DNA of 64,000 nt from Paenibacillus whitsoniae. Lineage in GTDB: Bacteria; Bacillota; Bacilli; Paenibacillales; NBRC-103111. The translations under genes and the position numbers were made by a program. The stretch covers positions 1 through 64,000 of the forward strand of contig NZ_RXHU01000065.1 in assembly GCF_003955665.1 (NCBI RefSeq). The letters run 5' to 3'. Shown here one piece after another: positions 1-7,521 of the stretch (the stretch's first letter is position 1; each line of letters begins with the position of its first letter). The notes beneath the pieces are model-generated. The model was not told the origin of the DNA. It ran no database searches and was given only the letters and a program-made list of their open reading frames with translations.

Positions 1-609
1 CGCACCGTTCAGCACTTGCGAGCCAAGGCTGCCGCCCATGACGAGAATAACCGGCTTTTGCGTATGAAAGTCGCACAATTGGACGCCTTTGGACGCTTTG
101 CCCTGCAGGATGCCTTCGCGGATCGGAAGGCCCGTCAGCAGCGCTTTTTCTTTGCCGATATGCGCCATCGACTCCGGGAACGTCACGCACACTTTCGTTG
201 CGAACGGAATCGAAATCTTGTTCGCCAGCCCTGGCGTCATATCCGATTCGTGGATGATAACCGGAATGTTGTTCATTCTCGCGCCCAGAACGACCGGAAC
301 GGAAACGAACCCGCCCTTGGAGAACACAACGGCGGGTTTCAAACGTTTAAGCAATCGATACGATTCATAAACACCTTTCAGCACGCGAAACGGATCTTTC
401 AAGTTTTTCAGATCGAAGTACCGGCGCAGCTTCCCCGACGAAATCGGATAGAACGGAACCTGCTCCCGGGCGATAATATCTTTTTCAATGCCAGTTGCCG
501 AACCGATATATGAAATTTCCCAGCCCTTCATCTTCAGCTTGCTCATGAGCGCCAAATTGGGCGTTACATGGCCAGCGGAGCCGCCGCCGGTAAAAATAAT
601 CGTTTTCAT
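1..609 (-). CDS. murG: UDP-GlcNAc:undecaprenyl-PP-MurNAc-pentapeptide GlcNAc transferase MurG (3' end outside window)
   Basis: MurG adds GlcNAc to lipid I to make lipid II at the inner face of the membrane. Translating the minus strand from the ATG at 607-609 gives 203 open codons that reach the window edge without a stop, so only the N-terminal domain is present. It begins MKTIIFTGGGSAGHVTPN, the glycine-rich loop typical of MurG, and continues with the SKGGFVSVPVV stretch of the N-terminal Rossmann fold. The start lies 7 bp after the spoVE stop, and an AGGTGA ribosome site overlaps that stop, so the two genes are co-transcribed. Position after spoVE matches the B. subtilis dcw order. Family assignment is firm; the C-terminal UDP-GlcNAc site cannot be judged here. 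Confidence 0.93.
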   Translation of the reverse strand, partial: MKTIIFTGGGSAGHVTPNLALMSKLKMKGWEISYIGSATGIEKDIIAREQVPFYPISSGKLRRYFDLKNLKDPFRVLKGVYESYRLLKRLKPAVVFSKGGFVSVPVVLGARMNNIPVIIHESDMTPGLANKISIPFATKVCVTFPESMAHIGKEKALLTGLPIREGILQGKASKGVQLCDFHTQKPVILVMGGSLGSQVLNGA

Positions 610-616
610 TCCCCAG

Positions 617-1714
617 TCACCTCGAATAACGCGATATGTTGAGCAGGATGCCGACAGACGTCAGCATAAGCGTCAAGGATGACCCTCCCGCACTGATAAA
701 AGGCAGTGTAATCCCGGTTACCGGGAACATGCCGATGACAACGCCGATGTTGATAATCACCTGCACGGCGATCATGCCGATGATGCCGACAGCGATTAAG
801 CTGGCAAACGTATCCGGCGCCGTAATGGCCGCCCGCATGCCCCGCCACACCAGGATGGTAAAGAGCAGCAGCACGAGCGTCCCGCCGATAAAGCCAAGTT
901 CTTCTGCAATAATGGAAAAAATAAAATCCGTTTGCGGTTCCGGCAAGTAACTGAACTTCTGGCGGCTCATCCCAAGCCCGAGTCCGACCAAACCGCCCGG
1001 TCCGATCGCATACAACGATTGAATCGATTGATAGCCGGCGCCAAGCGGGTCCTGCCAAGGGTCCAGAAAGGCGGTAATCCGCTTGAGGCGGTACGGGGCG
1101 GCAATGACCAAGCCTACGAAACCCGCAACCCCTATCATACCGAGATAAGAGAGATGAAGCAATCTAGCGCCTGACGTATAAATGATTAGGAGAGAGGCGC
1201 CGACGAGCACGACCCCGGTGCCAAGGTCCGGCTGCAGCATGATCAATCCGAAGGCAAGCCCCATGATGCCAAGAGGCGGCAGCAAGCCTTTTGTGAAAAG
1301 CATAATTTTGGACTGCTGCTCGGACAACAGCTTCGAAAGAAACAGGATCATGCCGATCTTCATGAACTCCGACGGTTGAATGCCGAAAGCGCCGATCCCC
1401 AGCCAGCTTCGCGCACCGCCTCGCACGACGCCGATGCCGGGAATCAAGACGATGACGAGAAGTCCGAAGCACAAGATCAAGGCGATTTTGGCATACTTTT
1501 TCCAGACCAGATAATCGACATTCATCGTAAAAAACATCGCCACGATGCCGAGCACGGCAAAAATAAGCTGCCGCTTCAAATAATAGAACGAGTCGCCGAA
1601 TTCGCGATACGCGAGGACATTGCTGGCGCTATATACCATAATAACGCCGATCGTTAACAGCATCAGAGTTGGAATGATGATCCAAATATCAGGAGCGGAA
1701 CGTGCTTTACCCAT
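617..1714 (-). CDS. spoVE: SEDS-family peptidoglycan polymerase SpoVE/FtsW
   Basis: A 365-residue protein with about ten hydrophobic segments, belonging to the FtsW/RodA/SpoVE (SEDS) family of lipid II polymerases. Family motifs seen are YSAS near residue 28, GGARSWLGIG and QPSEFMK in the middle, and the C-terminal GMFPVTGITLPFISAGGSS segment. The gene lies between murD and murG, exactly where B. subtilis has spoVE, which makes spore cortex peptidoglycan with SpoVD. Because spoVD lies upstream in the same cluster, I prefer SpoVE over vegetative FtsW. Sequence alone does not separate the two, and this copy could serve both roles. Confidence 0.85.
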   Translation of the reverse strand: MGKARSAPDIWIIIPTLMLLTIGVIMVYSASNVLAYREFGDSFYYLKRQLIFAVLGIVAMFFTMNVDYLVWKKYAKIALILCFGLLVIVLIPGIGVVRGGARSWLGIGAFGIQPSEFMKIGMILFLSKLLSEQQSKIMLFTKGLLPPLGIMGLAFGLIMLQPDLGTGVVLVGASLLIIYTSGARLLHLSYLGMIGVAGFVGLVIAAPYRLKRITAFLDPWQDPLGAGYQSIQSLYAIGPGGLVGLGLGMSRQKFSYLPEPQTDFIFSIIAEELGFIGGTLVLLLFTILVWRGMRAAITAPDTFASLIAVGIIGMIAVQVIINIGVVIGMFPVTGITLPFISAGGSSLTLMLTSVGILLNISRYSR

Positions 1715-1756
1715 ACAAACACCTCTTTGTAAGTACTGGGCGTGGATAAGCCCTAC

Positions 1757-3142
1757 TTAAAGGTTATGCACGGACTCCTTAAACATGCCCCCCCTGATCT
1801 CATAGGATGGAAACATATCCCAACTGGCACAAGCAGGCGACAGGAGCACAATGTCACCCGGTTCGCTCATCTGCCAAGCCAGCTGTACGGCCTGTTCAAC
1901 CGCGTCCGCTGCATTAGCAGTATCGACGGTTTGCAGGCGGCTAATCCCCGCCAGCTCAGCAACATGATTAATTTTTTCGCGGGTCTGACCCAACGTGACG
2001 AGACCTTTGATCCGCTCGCGGAATATCGGAAGCAGTTCCATATAGTCCGAGCCGCGGTCGAGTCCGCCGGCAATAAGGACGATCGGCTGGTCGAGCGCCT
2101 CAATTGAACTGATCGTAGCGACGGCATTCGTCGCCTTGGAGTTGTTATAGAACGAGACGCCGTCCAGTTCTCGGACAAGCTCCAGACGGTGCTCAACGCC
2201 CGTGAAGCTGCGCAGCACACCCGCAATCGCTTCCAGCGGCACGCCGGCCGTAATCGCCGCTGCGGCAGCAGCCAGGGCGTTCTCGACGTTGAAGCTGCCG
2301 GCGATGCCGATCTCACTGGCTGGCATAATCGGCTGCACGCTGCCCTGTCCGTCTGCATATACCAGCATGCCGTTCTCCAGATAGGTGCCTTCACTCAGTT
2401 TCTCCTTCCTGGAGAACGGCAACACTTTCGCCTTGAGGTTCGGCATAATGGCCCGGCACACCGGATCGTCCCAGTTCAGAATCGCCGTATCTTCCTGCGT
2501 CTGATTGGCGAATAATTTGGCCTTGGAACTAATATAGTCTTCCATGGTGCCATGGTAGTCCAGATGCGTCTCATAGAGGTTAAGCAGCAGACCGATGGCG
2601 GGCCGGAACGATGTCGTCCCTTTCAGTTGGAAGCTGCTAAGCTCCACCACCATCGTGTTCTCCGCCGTGACTTCAGGCGCCGCTTCCGTCAAAGCGCGGC
2701 CAATGTTGCCCGCCACGACAGGCTTAAGCCCCGCAGCGTCCAGCATCAGGCCGATGAGCGTTGTCGTCGTCGTTTTACCGTTGGAGCCGGTGATGCCGAT
2801 AATCGGCGCCTCGCAGAACAAATACGCCACCTCCACCTCGGTGACCACTTCAATCCCGAGCGCTTCCGCCCTCCGGACAGGCTCGACCGAATACGGGATG
2901 CCCGGGTTTTTGACGACAAGCGCCACCCCTTCATGAACGAGGGAGTCCGGATGATACCCACAAACAACAGAAATACCCAGAGCCTCCAGTTCGTCGGCTT
3001 CAGGGCATGCAGTCCGGTCCTTTTTGTCATTTACCGTTACAACAGCACCGATTTGGTGAAACAGCTTCGCCGCAGCGACACCGCTGCGCGCAAGCCCAAG
3101 GACAACCACTTCCAGTCCACGATATTCCCGCGGATGCTTCAT
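1757..3142 (-). CDS. murD: UDP-N-acetylmuramoylalanine--D-glutamate ligase MurD
   Basis: Cytoplasmic ATP-dependent ligase that adds D-glutamate to UDP-MurNAc-L-Ala. The 461-residue length is normal. An N-terminal Rossmann-like UDP-binding domain (VVVLGLARSGVAAAKLF) is followed by the Mur ligase ATP loop GITGSNGKTTTT near residue 115, the ETHLDYHG segment, and a C-terminal domain with NNSKATN. The start codon lies 3 bp after the mraY stop, which indicates tight coupling. Order mraY-murD-spoVE-murG is the standard Bacillales arrangement. Confidence 0.96.
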   Translation of the reverse strand: MKHPREYRGLEVVVLGLARSGVAAAKLFHQIGAVVTVNDKKDRTACPEADELEALGISVVCGYHPDSLVHEGVALVVKNPGIPYSVEPVRRAEALGIEVVTEVEVAYLFCEAPIIGITGSNGKTTTTTLIGLMLDAAGLKPVVAGNIGRALTEAAPEVTAENTMVVELSSFQLKGTTSFRPAIGLLLNLYETHLDYHGTMEDYISSKAKLFANQTQEDTAILNWDDPVCRAIMPNLKAKVLPFSRKEKLSEGTYLENGMLVYADGQGSVQPIMPASEIGIAGSFNVENALAAAAAAITAGVPLEAIAGVLRSFTGVEHRLELVRELDGVSFYNNSKATNAVATISSIEALDQPIVLIAGGLDRGSDYMELLPIFRERIKGLVTLGQTREKINHVAELAGISRLQTVDTANAADAVEQAVQLAWQMSEPGDIVLLSPACASWDMFPSYEIRGGMFKESVHNL

Positions 3143-3145
3143 GTT

Positions 3146-4105
3146 CTATAACACCTCATTCATATAAAGTCCGAGCGCCGCAAGCACGAGGCCTACCACC
3201 CAGAACGTGATGACAACTCGCCATTCGGACCAGCCGACCAATTCAAAATGGTGATGAATCGGACTCATTTTAAATACGCGCTTGCCTCTTGTTTTAAACG
3301 ATACAACTTGGATCACAACCGATAAAATCTCAATCAGGAACACACCGCCGACAATCGCCAGCAGCAGCTCCGCTTTCGTCAAAATCGCAACGGCCACAAG
3401 TCCCCCGCCGATCCCGAGTGAGCCCGTGTCGCCCATAAACACCTTCGCCGGATGCGCATTAAAGACGAGGAAGCCCAGTACGGCGCCTACCATGGCCGCA
3501 GAAAAAATCGCCGCCTCCGGCTGCGTGTTGTTCATCGCGATAATCGTATAAGCGCCGAATGCGATCGCACTCGTCCCTGCGAGCAAGCCGTCAAGGCCGT
3601 CCGTGAAGTTCACTGCATTGGATGCGCCCAGCATAATGATCGCCATAATCGGGAAGTAGAGCCAACCTGCATTAATGTGGAACGAGACGAAAGGAATGTA
3701 AAATTCCGTGCTGTGCCCCTGCACAATCAGCAAATAGCAGACGATGGCGGAGATCAACAGCTGGCCGAAAAGCTTTTGCTTCGCGGTAAGCCCCAACGAG
3801 CGTTTAAACACAATTTTAATATAATCGTCTAAAAAGCCGACAAGTCCATATCCCAGTGAAGCGATCAATAAAATGAGCAAATCCATATTTTTCTCGGCAA
3901 AACGCAGCGTCGCCAGCGAAAGCGCCAGCAGAATGATGATGCCGCCCATCGTCGGTGTGCCCTGCTTTTTGAGATGCGCCTTCGGGCCTTCCTCCCGAAT
4001 CTGCTGGCCGAATTTCATGCGCCGCAGTATCGGAATGCACAGCGGGCCCATAATCAAGGCCAGCACAAATGCGACGCCCATGGTAAATAACACTTCGTTT
4101 TCCAC
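3146..4105 (-). CDS. mraY: Phospho-MurNAc-pentapeptide translocase MraY
   Basis: Integral membrane enzyme that transfers phospho-MurNAc-pentapeptide to undecaprenyl phosphate to form lipid I. The 319-residue protein has about ten membrane segments and the family motifs HLKKQGTPTMGG near the N terminus, NFTDGLDGLLAG in the centre and the late cytoplasmic SPIHHHFELVGWSE motif. A copy of the 160-bp repeat element (4155-4325) separates it from murF upstream, so the long leader between murF and mraY carries that structure in the mRNA. Confidence 0.96.
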   Translation of the reverse strand: MENEVLFTMGVAFVLALIMGPLCIPILRRMKFGQQIREEGPKAHLKKQGTPTMGGIIILLALSLATLRFAEKNMDLLILLIASLGYGLVGFLDDYIKIVFKRSLGLTAKQKLFGQLLISAIVCYLLIVQGHSTEFYIPFVSFHINAGWLYFPIMAIIMLGASNAVNFTDGLDGLLAGTSAIAFGAYTIIAMNNTQPEAAIFSAAMVGAVLGFLVFNAHPAKVFMGDTGSLGIGGGLVAVAILTKAELLLAIVGGVFLIEILSVVIQVVSFKTRGKRVFKMSPIHHHFELVGWSEWRVVITFWVVGLVLAALGLYMNEVL

Positions 4106-4154
4106 ATTGGTTCCCCCTGCTCGTTTCCGTCACTCTATTGTCCATACCATGCGT

Positions 4155-4325
4155 GTTCAAAAAGTCGGGTTTTCAGCACCGAGAAGTTACGAGAAGTTGA
4201 AGAAAGAGGAGCGGAGTGTAGGCAAAACCTACATGGCTACCTTCCTTCAATCGAAGCTGAATGCAAGATTCAATGTCGAATCCGCTTCCTGGCTTACTTC
4301 GTGATCAAAAGACGACTTTGTGAAC
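4155..4325 (+). repeat. Repeat family copy 1 (171 bp, terminal inverted repeats)
   Basis: Non-coding element bounded by GTTCAAAAAGTCG at 4155-4167 and by its inverse with one mismatch, CGACTTTGTGAAC, at 4313-4325. It carries an internal hairpin with stem TGTAGG/CCTACA. Copies 2 (7286-7439, opposite orientation) and 3 (46926-47091) are very similar. It lies in the murF-mraY gap, 27 bp after the murF stop on the transcribed strand. No clear target duplication is seen, and possible reading frames differ among copies, so it is not coding. A MITE-like or REP-like element is the likely class. Confidence 0.85.
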
Positions 4326-4352
4326 TTCCTCATCAGTGAAGCATATAACGTT

Positions 4353-5771
4353 CTATTTTTCAAGCAAGGTCTGCACGACTTGTTCAAGCCGCATGCCGCG
4401 CGAGCCTTTCACGAGCACCAGGTCCTCGGGGGCCGCGGCTGCGGCGAGTTCCTCCGCCAGCTGCGCTTTGTCGTCGTAGGCGCGCACATGCGCCGCCGGG
4501 AACGCCTTCTGCGCTTCCTCAGCGATGAAGCGCCCAAGACGGCCGAACGTGAAGACGTAGTCGACACGTTCCGGCGACAGCATCGCGCCAATGCCGCGAT
4601 GGAACTGCTCTTCGTGCTCGCCAAGCTCCAGCATGTCGCCGAGCACGAGGAATTTCCGACCGAAGCCGCTCAGCTGCTCGGTCAAGGTAATCGCAGCCCG
4701 CATCGAGGCGGGGCTGGCGTTATACGCATCGTTGAGCACGGTCAGCCCGGAGGCTGCCGTCAGCTTCTCGATGCGCATGCTTGTCATTTGCAGCGAGCTC
4801 AGCCCCGCTGACACATTTGCCGGCGAGACGCCGAAGCGCTCGCCGATGGCGATGGCCGCGAGCGTGTTCACCACGTTGTGCTCGCCGAGCAAAGGCACGA
4901 ACAATTCCGGATACTCCGGGGAATTGATCGTGAAGTACGCCCCGTCCGCATCCATCCGGATGCCGGTCGGGAAGCGGTCGTTGTCCGCCGCACGGCCAAA
5001 GCGGACATGCTCCAGGTTGGCCGGCAGACCATCGGTTGCCGTCACGGTCGTGCCGCCGGCGCTGCGTTCCGTCAGCGCCATCGCAATCAGCGGCTCGTCG
5101 CCGTTGTAGACGAGCAGCCCGCCGGGCTTCAGGCCGGCAACGATCTCGGCCTTCGCTCGGGCGATCTCCTCTCGGGAGCCGAGCTGCAGCATGTGCGACT
5201 CGCCGATCATCGTAATGATCGCCGCGTCCGGCTCCGCGAGCTGGGACAAGAGCGCGATCTCACCGCGCCCGCTCATGCCCATTTCCACGACCGCGAACGG
5301 GGTGGTTTCTTCCAGTGCGAGGAGCGTCAGCGGCAAACCGATGTGGTTGTTCAGGTTGCCTTTCGTTTTATGCACCGCATACGTGCTGCCGAGCACGGCG
5401 GCGACCAAATCTTTGGTCGTCGTTTTGCCATTGGAGCCCGTAATGCCGATCACTTTCACAGCCAGCTCGTTTTTGTAAGCTTTGGCCAGCTGCTGAAGCG
5501 CCAGCAGTGTATCCGTGACGACGATGTGCGGAATGTCCGCAGGGCCGGCGCCGTGGTCGGCTTGCCACAGCACAGCCGCCGCTCCTTTTTGCATAGCTTC
5601 TCCCACATAATCGTGCGCGTCAAACCGTTCTCCGATCAGCGGGACGAACAGACTCCCGGCCTGAATGGATCGCGTATCCGTCGAAACGCCGGTAATGCGC
5701 ACTTCCTGCGCCGTCCCGGACACTTCGCTATGAATCATCGCCGCAATGTGCGCTAACGTTCGTTGAATCAC
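4353..5771 (-). CDS. murF: UDP-MurNAc-tripeptide--D-Ala-D-Ala ligase MurF
   Basis: Completes the UDP-MurNAc-pentapeptide by adding D-Ala-D-Ala. The 472-residue protein has an N-terminal substrate domain, the ATP loop IGITGSNGKTTTKDLVAAVL near residue 107, the VVEMGMSGRGEI segment and the NDAYNASPASM motif near residue 340. Its ATG overlaps the murE stop by four bases (ATGA), so translation is probably coupled. In B. subtilis murF is outside the dcw cluster; here it is in the ancestral place between murE and mraY. The murE-murF pair is bracketed by inverted copies of the repeat element. Confidence 0.96.
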   Translation of the reverse strand: MIQRTLAHIAAMIHSEVSGTAQEVRITGVSTDTRSIQAGSLFVPLIGERFDAHDYVGEAMQKGAAAVLWQADHGAGPADIPHIVVTDTLLALQQLAKAYKNELAVKVIGITGSNGKTTTKDLVAAVLGSTYAVHKTKGNLNNHIGLPLTLLALEETTPFAVVEMGMSGRGEIALLSQLAEPDAAIITMIGESHMLQLGSREEIARAKAEIVAGLKPGGLLVYNGDEPLIAMALTERSAGGTTVTATDGLPANLEHVRFGRAADNDRFPTGIRMDADGAYFTINSPEYPELFVPLLGEHNVVNTLAAIAIGERFGVSPANVSAGLSSLQMTSMRIEKLTAASGLTVLNDAYNASPASMRAAITLTEQLSGFGRKFLVLGDMLELGEHEEQFHRGIGAMLSPERVDYVFTFGRLGRFIAEEAQKAFPAAHVRAYDDKAQLAEELAAAAAPEDLVLVKGSRGMRLEQVVQTLLEK

Positions 5772-7258
5772 TGGTTTCTCCCCCTAATAGCCGCCCTGGC
5801 GATCAAGCGATCGTCAAAATCGTGCTTGACCCCCATAATATCCTGATACGTTTCGTGGCCTTTACCCGCTATCAATACTACATCCTTGGGGCCTGCCCCT
5901 TCAATAGCCATCTGTATCGCTTTTCGGCGATCCGCGATGAGTGTAAACTGATCCTCCGGATAATGCAGCTCCTCTAGACCTGGCACAATATCCCGCAAAA
6001 TGGCCTCCGGGTCTTCCGTCCGCGGATTGTCCGACGTCACGTAGACATAATCGCTGTACGAAGCCGCCACTTTGCCCATCACCGGCCGCTTCGTCCGGTC
6101 GCGGTCCCCGCCGCAGCCGAATACGGTAATGACCCGACCCTCGGCAAATTCGCAAACCGTCGACAGCGCATTTTCCAGTCCATCCGGCGTGTGCGCATAA
6201 TCGACCAGCACGAGATACGGTTGGCCTTCATCGACCACTTCCATACGGCCCTCCACGACTTGTACAGCCGCCAGGCTGTCACAGATCGCGTCAAGCGAGA
6301 TGCCTTCGGCAAGCGCTGCGGAAATCGCCGCAAGCGTGTTGTAGACGTTAAATTTGCCGACCAAGCGCAGCTGGAGGCTCCGGCTTCCGGCAAACGTACG
6401 TACTTCGAACGCCGTGCCCTGGGACGTCATTCGGATGTCGGTCGCCTGCACATCGCACGGCTGATCGATGCCGTACGTGATCACTTGCGCCGCCGTGAGC
6501 TCTTCGAACCGCTCGGAAGCGGCGTCGTCCGCATTCAAGACGGCATACTTGCGACCGGCAGGCTCCCCGTTAAAACTGTTGCCGAGTCGTGCGAACAGCA
6601 AGCCTTTTGCCTCCGTGTATGCTTCCATCGTTTTATGATAATCGAGATGATCCTGTGTCAAATTCGTAAAAATCCCCGTCCGGAACGATACGCCCTTGAC
6701 CCGCCCCATGGCGAGACCGTGCGAGGACACTTCCATGACGCAGTACTCCGTACCGCTATCTGCCATCTGCCGCAAAATGCGCTGCAGCTCCAGCGCCTCC
6801 TGCGTGTTCGTCGCCTTATTCTCGTGGTATTCATTGCCAATCTTGATATGAATGTTGCCCATCAGGCCTGTGGTAAAGCCTTGATCCGCCAATATTTTTT
6901 CCAATAAGTACGTTGTCGTCGTCTTTCCGTTCGTTCCTGTAATTCCGATCATCTTCATCTCTTCACTCGGATATCCGTAGAAATGCGCCGCCAACGCTGC
7001 CATCGCGTAGCGGGCGTCCTTCACGACGAGCTGAGGAACCGGCAGCTCCAGCACACGCTCCGTGACAAGCGCAGAAGCCCCAAGCGCAAGCGCTTTTGGG
7101 GCGTAGTCATGGCCGTCTACGGTAAGTCCCGGAATACAGAGGAAGAGATCCCCCGGCTTTATTTTACGAGAGTCTGCCTCAATCCCAGTGATGTCTGTGT
7201 CAGCGTCTCCGACGATGCGGGTGATGAGCAGTGCGGAAGCAAGCTCGATCAGTTTCAT
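5768..7258 (-). CDS. murE: UDP-MurNAc-L-Ala-D-Glu--meso-diaminopimelate ligase MurE
   Basis: Adds the third stem-peptide residue. ATP loop GITGTNGKTTTTYLLEKIL near residue 105, NLTQDHLDYHKTM, and SDNPRTEDP near residue 400. The DNPR tetrapeptide is the known signature of meso-diaminopimelate-adding enzymes as opposed to lysine-adding ones, which fits a Bacillales wall. I place the start at the ATG at 7258, with AAGAGAGGG 6 bp upstream. The frame is open further upstream to a TTG at 7291, but that codon lies inside the terminal repeat of copy 2 and has no ribosome site. The mature length is then 496 residues. Confidence 0.95.
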   Translation of the reverse strand: MKLIELASALLITRIVGDADTDITGIEADSRKIKPGDLFLCIPGLTVDGHDYAPKALALGASALVTERVLELPVPQLVVKDARYAMAALAAHFYGYPSEEMKMIGITGTNGKTTTTYLLEKILADQGFTTGLMGNIHIKIGNEYHENKATNTQEALELQRILRQMADSGTEYCVMEVSSHGLAMGRVKGVSFRTGIFTNLTQDHLDYHKTMEAYTEAKGLLFARLGNSFNGEPAGRKYAVLNADDAASERFEELTAAQVITYGIDQPCDVQATDIRMTSQGTAFEVRTFAGSRSLQLRLVGKFNVYNTLAAISAALAEGISLDAICDSLAAVQVVEGRMEVVDEGQPYLVLVDYAHTPDGLENALSTVCEFAEGRVITVFGCGGDRDRTKRPVMGKVAASYSDYVYVTSDNPRTEDPEAILRDIVPGLEELHYPEDQFTLIADRRKAIQMAIEGAGPKDVVLIAGKGHETYQDIMGVKHDFDDRLIARAAIRGRNQ

Positions 7259-7285
7259 GAGCAACCCTCTCTTCCCAATGAGGTA

Positions 7286-7439
7286 GTTCAAAAAGTCGTC
7301 TTTTGATCACGAAGCCATGCAGGAAGCCTCTTGCGTTCAGCTTCGAAGGAAGGTAGCCATGTAGGTTTTGCCTACACTCCGCTCCTCCTTCTTCAGCTTC
7401 TCGCAACCTTCTCGGTGCTGAAAACCCGACTTTTTGAAC
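7286..7439 (-). repeat. Repeat family copy 2 (154 bp, inverted relative to copy 1)
   Basis: Bounded by perfect 13-bp inverted repeats, GTTCAAAAAGTCG at 7286-7298 and CGACTTTTTGAAC at 7427-7439. Read on the minus strand it aligns with copies 1 and 3 over the whole length, including the TGTAGG/CCTACA internal hairpin, but lacks roughly 15 bp in the right arm. It occupies most of the gap between the spoVD stop (7522) and the murE start (7258), and its right end lies just upstream of the murE ribosome site, so any hairpin it forms could affect murE expression. Confidence 0.85.
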
Positions 7440-7521
7440 ACTATCTTATTATGGACAATTTTATGCAAGTAGAAAAGTGAAACATGTCTTATTCGCAAAA
7501 TCTTTTTGGGCAAGCGCTACG

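Noticed and set aside
3873..4304. Plus-strand frame that includes part of repeat copy 1
   Set aside because: The equivalent frames in copies 2 and 3 end after a few codons, so the element is not coding.
4878..5756. 292-codon plus-strand frame opposite murF
   Set aside because: Antisense shadow of murF with Arg/His/Gln-rich composition and no ribosome site; murF is certain.
7258..7291. N-terminal extension of murE to a TTG at 7291
   Set aside because: The TTG lies inside the terminal repeat of copy 2 and lacks a ribosome site, whereas the ATG at 7258 has one.
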